In this document: piece by piece, positions 1 to 9,843 of the stretch
How the letters are laid out: each line of letters begins with the position of its first letter
Position numbering within the stretch: the stretch's first letter is position 1
NCBI GenBank assembly: GCA_964036275.1
Contig: OZ038433.1
Coordinates: 51,973,902-52,037,901 of the forward strand
DNA: 64,000 nt
Reading direction: 5' to 3'
Source: Litoditis marina
Lineage: Eukaryota; Nematoda; Chromadorea; Rhabditida; Rhabditidae
Notes under the pieces: generated by a model
Told to the model about the DNA's origin: nothing
Seen by the model: the letters and a program-made list of their open reading frames with translations, nothing else
The model's database searches: none
Position numbers and translations under genes: made by a program

Positions 1-508
1 ATTTTGAAGAATGTTCATTCGAAAACCACAGATTGTCGCAGCTTGGGAAAGATACATTGAGAAAGAAGAATAGAAGTGATACAAAAAGAGAAAATGCTGA
101 GAAAAAAACACAAAACAATAGAAGGAAATAAACAGAAACACTAGATGAAGGAACATGGAGAGTTCAGTACTTTTCCTTGCCCTTAAGCAGTGTCTTCGAA
201 CTCAATCACCCATTCGACACAGGAGAGACAGCGCAGACTGGGATACGAACAGACTTCCTGGCAAGGATTGTAGGGACTGCAACATTCATTTGGTTATTCA
301 GATTTTTAGATATCTGAATTTAAAGAAGGTGGTACTCGGAAGAAATTTGTCTTTTCTTTCTTCAAGTACTCTTAGTGTTTGCATTCTGGAGCATCCTCAC
401 CCCTTGAAAAAGCGTGTGTTTACAATAATCAAAGCGCAATCAAAATACATTCCCTGCAAGTGTGTGCTACGTTTGTTCAACCCAAGAGCTCTATGGGAGA
501 ATGAAGTC
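1..508. other. No supported gene
   Basis: No reading frame here was judged real. The long plus-strand frame that begins near 155 is antisense to the cysteine-rich exon 509-623 and has no splice or start context of its own. The interval would be the 3' flank of the minus-strand secreted-protein gene. Confidence 0.5.
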
Positions 509-1488
509 TTACGGATTCTTTTTATGATGGTTAGGGTCGGTCAGCTTGGTACATTTTCCGTCACAATCGGTTTGCGTTATGGGACACAGTCTCTTGCAAG
601 CCAGAATTCTCTCCTCTCGCTTTCTGTAATTAATTTCTGTGAGTGATATTCATTTCATGTAATACTTTTAATTCCTAGTAAACTCATACAGAGTACTATG
701 CCGTCTAAGAGAGGTTTCCATATTACGGTCCTACTCATTTCACACAGCTGCTTAGCTGTAACTTGATCTGTAAAACGAATTATCAGCGGCAGAAGGTTCG
801 AAAACAGTGAAAAATAGTAAAATTTCCACTACAACCAATCCTGCAAAAAAGCAGTCCACCACTCCAATGTTGCAATGTTTTCGGTAGTATTGAGAAATGT
901 ACATACGTATCATTCAAACACTGCCACAGCTCACGATAGGTATAATATGTGTTGACCAACTTTTCGGGGCTTTCAGTTGGGGCGGGGGTTGTAGGCTCCG
1001 TGGAGGGTTGGGTGATGCCCAGGACACTTTCTTGACATTGAGCTACACAATTGTCCTCCAGGAATATTTCGCAAGCGGTCACACAATCTTTGAATTGCTG
1101 ATCAACACTGTAGCAAAAAGTTTTATATCATTCGTTTACAGCACGAAAGGTCAGAAAGTACGAGTCCCATGTTGAATTACTTTTCTCATTATCTTTCCTT
1201 CACAAACGGTTTCCGCCACTCAACTGTTGACGAGTTTATAAGCACAACGAGTTTATAAGCCCACAAACATTCAATACCCAGTTTGTTCATATTATATCTA
1301 CTCATTCAACTCAGTGAAAGATTTACTGCATTGGCACGTACCGTATAACAACTTGTACTCAAATTTATTGAATACAATATTATCAGATCGAAATACTGTT
1401 TTTATTTTTTTTGCTGGATATCAGTTACTCACCTTATTGCAGTGGCAAGGCTAAAGAGCGAGAGAATGATGACACAACGCATTTTCAT
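509..1488 (-). CDS. Small secreted cysteine-rich protein with CX3C pairs
   Basis: Minus-strand gene of unknown function. Exon 1 (1488-1433) begins at an ATG and encodes a signal peptide (MKMRCVIILSLFSLATA). Exon 2 (1107-907) encodes a C-x3-C-x7-C-x3-C block (starting DCVTAC), a Thr/Pro-rich linker and one more Cys; its donor is GTATGT. Exon 2 ends in phase 2 and joins in frame to either of two terminal exons. 623-509 gives a second C-x3-C-x6-C-x3-C block (ACKRLC...CDGKC) and a TAA stop. 840-783 gives a different short Cys-containing tail and TGA. The repeated CX3C...CX3C spacing resembles a helical-hairpin fold, which is inference. With the distal exon both halves carry the same cysteine pattern, so I prefer it as the main form. 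Secretion is inferred from the signal peptide. A defence or effector role is possible but not shown. Confidence 0.65.
783..840 (-). other. Alternative terminal exon of the CX3C gene
   Basis: A minus-strand exon with acceptor TTTTTTGCAG and a TGA stop at 783-785. It joins exon 907-1107 in phase and encodes 18 residues with three cysteines. It competes with exon 509-623, which has the same entry phase. Confidence 0.45.
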
Positions 1489-2151
1489 GGTACATCCCCC
1501 TTCATCTCGTTTTTCAATGAAATTCAGCAAAAGCTTGATAGTTGTTTTATATTCAGTTCGAAATTCGGTGAACGCAGAATATCAAAGCGGATTCCAATAG
1601 ATGACTTGGAATTCAAATATGGGGTGTACGTATTCTGCGAAATTTCAGTGTTGTCAACTATTTCTCAATAAGAAACCAAGAGAAAAAAAACTGAAAACAG
1701 AAGTTACACATCTCAATACCTGCTTATTCTTCACTCACTCGAAAAGTTTGGTATAGTCAAATGTGAGAAACAGTAGAGCTCGCCGAGCTTTTAGGTGGAT
1801 TGAACTCATTGCAGAACTGATATATTGATGAATCAAACCGCGAACGACTTACTTGAGGTATCCATGGCTCGGCAATGTTTCCGAAAATTGCCCGGGAAAA
1901 ATTTCCTTGTCAGTGAGTTTGTTCTCGTTCGAGTTCACTCAGGAACCGTTCGGGTTGAGCCCATTTCCAAATCAGTGGCTACACTTCTCTCCAGTGAACT
2001 CCGGTGAAAAAGTAGTTCTGCTCTGCACAGAAACTCCTATCGAGTTGATATATAATTTTAACTTGGGTTTTATATGGAGAGAAACTAGCCCACGACGTTA
2101 CACGTAGTTACCACGTGTACCAAGACTAATTGTGAGAGGTGCTAGTAACTT
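1489..2151. other. Intergenic, nothing recognised
   Basis: This holds the presumed promoter side of the minus-strand secreted-protein gene. I see no coding exon with consistent splice sites and no clear repeat. Confidence 0.4.
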
Positions 2152-2163
2152 GCCCCCAAGGTG

Positions 2164-2474
2164 GGCCAATTCACTGGAGAACCAGGTCCTTCCCGAACCG
2201 AATCGCGAACCAGTCACTGGAGAACCGAACCGAACCCACCGAACCGTTGTTTGGAACCGACCGGTTCTCCAGTGAATGCTTCGAACCGAACCGGGATAGA
2301 CTCATTTTACCTTGTCTACGACTTGTTTGTTTAACTCATGATCAATGTCGGTTCGGTTCGAAGCATTCACTGGAGAACCGGTCGGTTCAAAAGTCGGTTC
2401 GGTTCAGTTGGTTCGGTTCTCCAGTGACCGGTTCGCGGTTTGGTTCGGGAAGGACCCGGTTCTCCAGTGAATTC
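2164..2474. mobile_element. Foldback element with long inverted arms
   Basis: Two arms of about 130-140 bp are inverted copies around a spacer near 2300-2340. Both contain CACTGGAGAACCG and CGAACCGAACCG modules. A 12-bp direct repeat, GCCCCCAAGGTG, lies at 2152-2163 and again at 2475-2486, as expected of a target-site duplication. There is no coding capacity. More GGTTCGGTTC-type sequence continues to about 2770. Confidence 0.8.
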
Positions 2475-2486
2475 GCCCCCAAGGTG

Positions 2487-3158
2487 TGACCAAAGCCAGC
2501 TGTTCGAAACAAAGTGAACCCAATGAATTTTTTTTCGAGCCGGCTCTTCTCAGAGATGAACCGAATATTTCGAGTGATTCGCTGAGCAAACCAAAACTGA
2601 ACCAACAAAGTTCGTACCAAACTGATTGAATGAACTAATGCTAAAAGTACATCGAGCACATAGCTTTGATTCGGTTCTTTGTTGATCTGAGTACAGAACT
2701 GATTCGGTTCCCGAACAAACCATTTGGTTCGGAACAAAACGGTTCTATTTCATCTCGGATAAAGCCGGTTCGGGAAAAAATTAACCACTAAGCGGAAGTT
2801 TTATTGAACTTCTCTGACATTTCGATCAAGTCCCTTTTCACAGAAGTGAAAACCAGATAGACATGCTACCAATAGTAATCAAACATGAACGTAAGAGATT
2901 ATATTCGGTCACAGAATTTTCTCACAGAACATTTCCGGTTTACTCTTTATACGACACGTTAGGCCAAAAATGTTGTTTGAGCGGGATGTACGTGATATTG
3001 CGTCGACAATAACAGCTCTATTCGCGCGCGAAAAACATAAATTCAAAGTGGGCCTGCCGTTTTAATTTCGTCATTAATAATTTTTACTGCGGCATTTTTT
3101 TAATGTCTGTTCTTTAACAATTTTTGTTAATTATGTTTCTTTTACTTCCCTGTTCCAG
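2487..3158. other. Upstream flank of the RRM-like gene, GGTTCGG-rich to 2770
   Basis: 2490-2770 contains degenerate copies of the GAACC/GGTTC module seen in the foldback element. 2770-3158 is AT-rich with no exon seen. It ends with CCTGTTCCAG at 3149-3158, an acceptor-like site seven bases before the chosen ATG, suggesting SL trans-splicing. Confidence 0.4.
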
Positions 3159-3165
3159 GTTTTCC

Positions 3166-6100
3166 ATGGCTGTTGAGGATAACAAGTTGTCGATCAAGTG
3201 GGCACTTGTTTGCTCCGTGCCGGATCAAAGTATCGTCCCGCAGCTCAGGTAAGAACATTCCTGATTCTTCTTTTATGCATTTTTGTTTTTATTGAAGTAA
3301 ATATACGTATGTAGTCAATAAAGCAACAGAGCGTGGTCATCGCTCCAACATGAGATTGACATAATGATCAAGTTCTGTCACGTTCCGCTCATCAAATGGT
3401 TCAACAAACTTATTTATTCATTTATCTATTTGATGCACAAACCGTTATACCGAGCGACGCTTTCTGGTTATTATAGGCGTTGTAACTGATGTGGTTTACG
3501 TTTCAACCTATCTTTGAAAATGACGCTTTATGTCGGAAAGCTAGTCATCCTAGTCCTATTTTCGGCTTTTCTGTTGCTAAATGTCTGCATTTTTAGCGAT
3601 TTCTCATCGTGGTTTGTGAAGAAAGTCGCTAGTGAATCGGCGGAGATTGGCCTCTATTTCGATTTTGAAACAACGCCCGCTCTCTGTCAGTATGTGGTCC
3701 CCAGCGACATAGAAGGATGTCATTGTGCTTACTCGAGAATTCATACGGTCAGTTTTAACATTGGACGGTTTTTTTCATTTGAAGCTTGAGGAAAATTTCG
3801 AATTGAATTGTGAAAAATGTAATTGGTCGTTCATGCTTTCGCAAGGTCAGGCCAGACATGAGTCGAAGTTTGCAAAAAAAAACATTTTCATCTGAATATG
3901 ATCGAGAATGGGATGTTTGCCGACCTTGATATAGCAACCCAGCTATTCAAAAAACGTTTATGCTACCGAAAATAATTTCAACAAATTACCTGAAAATCCG
4001 TCCATTTTCAATCGTTCTTTTCGGTTTTCGGTCAAATTTACTGAAGTCAGGGGTGACCACAAGTTGCACGCGTGCAACAATTTTAAGGGGAGGGGGGTCG
4101 TAAAGGCCCCAACAAGCCGAAAAACTTCTGAAATAATGGTGATTTTTGTGAAATTCTCGCAATTTTGAAGAATAATTTCGTAATTTTCGGCGAATTTCTA
4201 TTTTTTAAAGGGGAGGGGTCGTACCGGCGGTGGGGTCGGTCAATATTTTGGTCACCCTTGACTGAAGTTTGGTAGTCGAATGTTTCACCCTCGTTCATCA
4301 ATTCCAGGAGCAACCGTCAGTGCAGTTCGTATTGCACATTCTGCCGCAAGCCAGTTCAGATGAATACGACTGGATGAAAGCGCTGGCCGGACGATATTCT
4401 CTGGTCAGACAGGGAATTCTCCTCGAAAACGCACTCAACCGTTTCAGCAATTCCGAACACCAGGACGTGTTCAGGTAATTTTATAATTCGGGAGATTTAG
4501 TTGTTAGATTTTTAGTTGCTTCATAACTACCATGACATTGTATTTTGTTTCAGAGTTTCAGTCAGACCCATATGTCATGTTTCAGTCAAAGTCAGTCGGA
4601 AGTGAGAACGGGGTTAATTTCGTTAAAGTCAATACATCAATGAATTGATGTAATCATTTGATATGTCTGTAAACGAAACTAGTTTGTGCAGATGAAAATG
4701 GAATGTATGTTAGCTTATTAGTTAGTTAGTTTACTAGATTTTTCAAAAAAAATTACCAATCGTTGTACTTGGTTTATGAATAGTTGTAGTGCTGTTGACC
4801 TCTCTATTTTGTTGCAGAAACGTCGCTCAGTGGATTTCACGTGCCTTCCACAAGCTTTGCCCCAAGAAGCAGGGGTTAGTTTGATGCTTGATTTTTTGTC
4901 TGAGTCTGATTGAAGTCAAGTTTGAATTTTAACCAAGCTGCTATCAAGCTATCATGTTTGAGGCATATCCCAGTAAACCTGACCGTGTGAATGCCGGAAA
5001 AATCGGGAAACTGGCTAATTGTTGGCCGAAAACCAGAAGATGTCTCTATTTGTGATGCGAACAGCGAACTTATTAGTTTTCACCATAGGTGTGATAGTCT
5101 CGGTTTGAGCGTGTAACAGTTAAACCTCCTTTCCCTAGCAAAAACCAAAATGGTATAGGTACCCGCTAGGTAATCAACGAATAAACCAGAATTCTAGAAA
5201 AAGTTAGGCTGCCCCTAACCCAGTTGAAAGAAAAGTCAAGGATCACCCGGTCAGATAACCGGGGTATAGCACCTATGGTTTTCACGTGTTTAAAGCTAGA
5301 ATCTAGAAACGTATTCTTCTTTTATCGAATAGTCGTACCTTACTGGGGTGTGGTGTTCGTTTGTTTGGCAGCGATGCACTCTGTGAGTATTCGGAGAAAT
5401 CTAAGCGAAATGCAACTGGTCAAATGTAGAATACACGTGAACCTATCTTCGAGATGCAAAGGTTGAAATTCAGTCTAAAGTTTTGCGGTTTCGCTTATGT
5501 GCACTGCCGCTGAGCAGCATACCCGATATGGAAACCGAAACATTTGTCTATTTCAGTCAATTCGTTCATGAAGTTCATCAGTTGTAGTCGTTTATTCCCT
5601 TTTTGGGAAGCAGCACATTCGTTTATGTTGTATGGATTTTGAATTTTCCGTGAAATCCTGAAATAGATAGCAAACAGTGTAATTATTGGCTTTGTGGTTG
5701 TCATTTCATCGCCCAATTTCAGGTCTGCGTCCGATTTACGAGTGGGAGGTGGTGTTCCGCTCGCTAACAAACCAAACTACAATCCAACTACAATTTATAC
5801 TTCGGTCAATAAGGTTCTTCATGGAGACCGAAATAATTGTGAGTTTGCTATTGAGTGTCACGGCTTCGTCTCATCATCCATGTTCGATGTTTCAGCTTGT
5901 GCCTACTCTTAATGCGTTTTCACCTACTTTCCAAGACATTTTGACTCAAATATTGAATTTTACACTTTTTTGTTTTGGTCAATTTGATAAGAGAATTCAG
6001 AGAAAAAAATTTGGTTCCTGTTATAATCACTAATGGTTTTTTTGAACTCGTAGAGGAACTGACTCCCGATGTCTTCTGCATCGAAAAAATACAATATCAC

Positions 6101-7626
6101 CATTTGAATGTTTCAGCGTGTCGTGAAGAGTCTTCGGTTCATGTTGATGGATTCCCTGCCTCCTTTAACGAATTCGGCGTGGCGCAATTGTTCGGAGAAC
6201 TGTTAGTTTGAGTTACATAATTTATATTTCGGGATTGTGCTGTCCTTTTTATGAGCATACATTCACTAGTATACACCTGCATCGTTGATATATCTGATTG
6301 TTCAGCCAAAGTTGCTGGATAGGGTTATTACTTCATTTTTCAAGTTACCCAATTAATACTGAAAGGCCTACACAAGTTAATGCTAGTCACAGTGAAGTAA
6401 GGCTGTCCAAATAGTGAAAAATTCGAAAAACGTAACGGACTTATCTTTGTCACTAGTCTCATCCCAATCTGGCTTATGACGCTAGCTCATCCCAATCTTT
6501 CAGCTCATAGGTAAAAAGATGCCATCCTGAGATGGTACCACCTTCACTTTTTTAAAAAGAGTTACCAAATGACCCCCTTCACTCTTGCTGCGCAATAGGG
6601 GAGGGAGCAGCATCCATTGGCTCATCTCAGACCAGCCAATGGATGCTACCCCACCCCCCCCCCCCCCTCTCACTTTTGCAACAAGATTGGTGTGACTCCT
6701 TTCACTTTTGAATAGCCCGACGATTGGACCCCTTTTTACCTATGTTTCAGTTGTGTCACCGGAGTGAGTCTGAGCGCCGCTGGAGCAGTTGTTGCGTTTG
6801 CCAACAAATTCCATGCCTATCAGGCCGCCGCTCTGGATAAAAAGGTATGTTTCCTTTCTTGTGGTTCTACTTTTTTTATTAAAAATTTTCAAACAAATGT
6901 GTATTAGTTGCACCATCCACCAAAACACAAAACAAGGTGTTGCATTTTATTGCAACTTTCAATGTGGTTCTACATTTGAGATTTGAGAAATGTAGAAATA
7001 TAGACATAATAACCTGAAAAGGGCGTTTGCAAATGATAAGCCGTAAACGTTGTGGAAGGGACGATTATTTCATAATTTCAATTATTTTATTCCGATTCCT
7101 TTACCTGTTGAAAAGATTACAGGGTTCTACACCTTCATAGAGCTTGTTTTGAGTAGAAGGATCTGACTTGCTTTGCTCATCAGGCCGAATCCACAATTAA
7201 CCGGGTATTTCGTTAACCCTATCAGATAACCTTAAACGTTATCTGGCTAACCCTTCTGTCAACTCATTTGTAACCATCTTTTATAATGTCTTTTGGGGAA
7301 ATTTGGGGTTACCAAGGGGTTAACAAAAGGGTTAACTAGGTAACCCGGTTAATGTTAAACTGATAAGGGTTAACGAAATACTGGGTTGAAGAGGGACGAT
7401 TATGCGGTCCAATCCCAACGCTTCAGTCCTTTAAACTGAAGTACATTTTTCAATTGAACTTTAAAGAACCGTTTGCACGGGATTGATTCACATTATCGTC
7501 CTGTTTTAATTAAAGAATTTGCCTGCTCACATCACTGTATGAATTGTATTTCAGGTTATCGATCGTGCCCATACCCTGCGTGTACAACCACTCTCCGAAG
7601 AAGTTCTCGTCCAGCTCCAGTCTTAA
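3166..7626 (+). CDS. Argonaute-MID-like / RRM-like protein (274 aa model)
   Basis: Eight exons join with matching phase at every junction: 3166-3248, 3597-3747, 4308-4474, 4818-4874, 5723-5838, 6117-6201, 6751-6844, 7555-7626. The start was chosen because an acceptor-like CAG lies 7 nt upstream and CCATGG surrounds the ATG. Residues about 8-155 read like an Argonaute MID domain: an IKWALV start, a core VQFVLHILP followed by DEYDWMKAL and LVRQGIL, then NVAQW where Argonautes have the segment leading into PIWI. No PIWI domain follows. Instead, residues about 195-270 look like a divergent RRM, with VHVDGFP at the RNP2 position, FGVAQLFGE as helix 1 and AGAVVAFANKFHAYQAAAL as strand 3 and helix 2. 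RNP1 aromatics are weak. RNA binding is inferred. The gene structure is more certain than the domain calls, and the MID match is from memory of the family pattern. Confidence 0.7.
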
Positions 7627-7822
7627 GTTCATTTCATGTGAAAGTGTTTTGTATCAGTTTCATCTTTTTTGAATCTTCTCTCTGAATCTTTTTTTATTGG
7701 TGAATTTGCGTATCCATATTCTTGTCGTTGCTGGTTTTGTTTTTATCATCTCGATTCGTGTACCGGTCCCGTTTGTAATCAGTTGATTTTGATAACTTTT
7801 TGTGGAATATCGTCGCACTACG

Positions 7823-7828
7823 AATAAA
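7823..7828 (+). terminator. AATAAA polyadenylation signal
   Basis: AATAAA about 200 bases after the stop of the MID/RRM-like gene, the first good signal downstream on that strand. Confidence 0.5.
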
Positions 7829-7844
7829 TTTCGTGGTTTGGTTC

Positions 7845-8115
7845 ATTCACACAGGAATATACCCACGTTATGTACAACAATCAATAAGAATGATGGGGTA
7901 ACGTTTGAAAACTGAGTAAAGATCTAACATAGTTTGAAAGATTTTTGCTTTCAACTCGAGTCACCTTTTTGAACCTGCTAGGTTTTCTTCAAAATCGGAC
8001 ACTACACTTCTTAAATGAATGAGGCCGCTTTCTCCAGTGAAGTTTAGTTGCGCCATTTCCCACACTCTAATGTTTAACTATGTCTACTTAATAGACGCCA
8101 TTTATTAGTTATTGC
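7845..8115. repeat. Dispersed repeat, second copy at 51455-51695
   Basis: About 240 bp, from CACGTTATGTACAACAATCA to CTTAATAGACGCCATT, matches 51455-51695 in the same orientation with substitutions and small indels. Both share AGATCTAACATAGTTTGAAA and GTGAAGTTTAGTTGCGCC. It has no coding capacity, and the family is not recognised. Confidence 0.7.
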
Positions 8116-8302
8116 TGCATTTGGTATAGATAGTCAAGGTGTGTATGGAATCTCAATAATATTTCCCATAGAGTTGAATCGAGGAAAGCGAGATCAGTAC
8201 TGTAAATGGTTCGTAGTAGTTGTTGTTTGATCCCGCGGCATTTCAACTGTAATTGGAAATTCATGATGTGTTCACGGATCGAACCATCGAACTACAACTC
8301 AA

Positions 8303-9277
8303 ATGTTGGTCCTTCCTATTTTCAGTCAGACGCCTAGAAAGAAATATCACGTAGCCGAAGTTGCAAGGAAGAAGGTAGTTAACACTTTCAGACTTTTTGA
8401 AGTTATACCCTGTAAATAATTCAAATGGTGATTATTAGGCAGTAGGGTTGTTAGAATTGGAATTGGAATTGATAGAATTGAGATAATCATCAAAAAGAAC
8501 TGCAATTCCAATTCTTTTTGTCTGTCGAAAAGAATTGGAATTGCAATTCCAATTCTTTTGTATGTCGAAAATGGTTGGAATTGCAATTCCAATTCTTTTG
8601 TATGTCAAAAAATTTCTGGACTTGCAATTCCAATTCTTTCGTATATCAGAACAACTGGAATTGGAATTGGAATTGACTTGATTTTCTCTCAAAATTGGTT
8701 CAGAATTGATTTACAATTCCATGCTGTTATTCCTTGTTTATTACCAAATTACCATTGTTCCTTATGTCTCTCGTTCAATGGAACCAAAGTAAACATTGTT
8801 TATCTTCGTTTTTTGAGAAAAAAAACTGACATGAAGTTGGAAACACAGTCAATTCTAATCAATTCCAATCAATTCCAATCAATTCCAATGGAATTGGAAT
8901 TGAAAATCTGAGATTTCGAGGAATTGATCAGAATTGGAATTGGAATTGAGCAGTTTTTGAAAATCTAAAAGAATTGGAATTGGAATTGAGTGGTTTTGCG
9001 AATTGCAAAAGAATTGGAATTGGAATTGAGTGGTTTTCGAGAATTGAAAAAGAATTGGGATTGGAATTGAGTGGTTTTTGAGAAACGAAAAAGAATTGGA
9101 ATTGGGATTGACTTGATTTTTGGAATTGATTAACAACCCTATTAGGCGCAGGAATCACAGGTAAGGCGAAAATCCTGCGCGCAAATACTTCACAAACCTT
9201 ACCCAAAGAATCATGGAGTGATAAATCAGTGCATATGTCGAACATGTGATAACTTTGATCATCGTGAAATAAGATAA
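8303..9277 (+). CDS. Possible small two-exon gene split by a MITE
   Basis: Exon 1 (8303-8374) starts at an ATG and encodes 24 residues ending in a basic stretch (VAEVARKK). Exon 2 (9146-9277) joins in phase 0 and encodes a 43-residue tail with a cysteine cluster (CICRTC) before TAA. The intron holds a 700-bp MITE. The acceptor AG lies inside the 7-bp target duplication, so it would have existed before the insertion. No family is recognised. It may be part of a larger gene or chance; the main support is phase agreement and an open frame across GTAAGG, which could also act as a donor. Confidence 0.3.
8441..9140. mobile_element. MITE of GAATTGGAATTG repeats, ATTAGGC duplication
   Basis: The ends are inverted (AGGGTTGTTA at the left, TAACAACCCT at the right). 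The body is built from many GAATTGGAATTG units in both orientations. ATTAGGC occurs directly before (8434-8440) and after (9141-9147), a 7-bp target duplication. Long frames through this region are products of the repeat. Confidence 0.8.
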
Positions 9278-9843
9278 AAATCGTCACCAAGGATGAAAGA
9301 AAGCAGCGGAAGTTCAAAAAAGTAGAACTGTGAACTCTGACGATATCTTCCAACGTATTAAGGAGGAGGGGGGGGGGGGGGGGTGGGGGGCAGAAAGGAA
9401 AGTTGATATGGAAGACCTGCTCAAGTGAAACCGGTTAATACTTTTCTCTATTCAAACCGTATTCGCACGGTTCACATGTTTTGGTCAGTTTGGGCGCGCG
9501 CAACCTCACGATTAGGTACCCCGGGGTACCTAAACTAGCTTTTCATTCTGCCTCCCTTTGATGACATCGTTTTCAGGAAATACAAACCGAATCGTTAAGT
9601 AACATTTCATTGCAATGTTTAATGCAATAATGTCAGCGGTGAATGTATATCTGCCGATTAGAAATCTCTATACGACCTCCTACTCATCCTGAGGACATTC
9701 GAATGTTTCACTGATTCTATAAGATGTAATTTGATGAATGAGTTATCAATGATACCAATTGCTTATCAACTGAAATAAAACGACATCATATTCTATTCTT
9801 CATATTCTATGCACTGTAAACTGTCGATTGCGGAATAATATTA
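9278..9843. other. Intergenic with a long G run
   Basis: A run of about 18 G followed by TGGGGGG lies near 9368-9392. No exon is supported. The stretch is the 3' flank of the kinase-PDZ gene on the minus strand. Confidence 0.5.

Noticed and set aside
155..646. 163-aa plus-strand frame
   Set aside because: It is antisense to a cysteine-rich exon that fits a signal-peptide gene by phase; no splice or family support.
5897..5912. ATGTTTCAG acceptor as an exon start in the RRM-like gene
   Set aside because: The required phase reaches a stop after a few codons; the next acceptor at 6116 fits.
8347..9353. Several long frames rich in Asn, Ser and Phe
   Set aside because: Produced by the GAATTGGAATTG repeats of a MITE.
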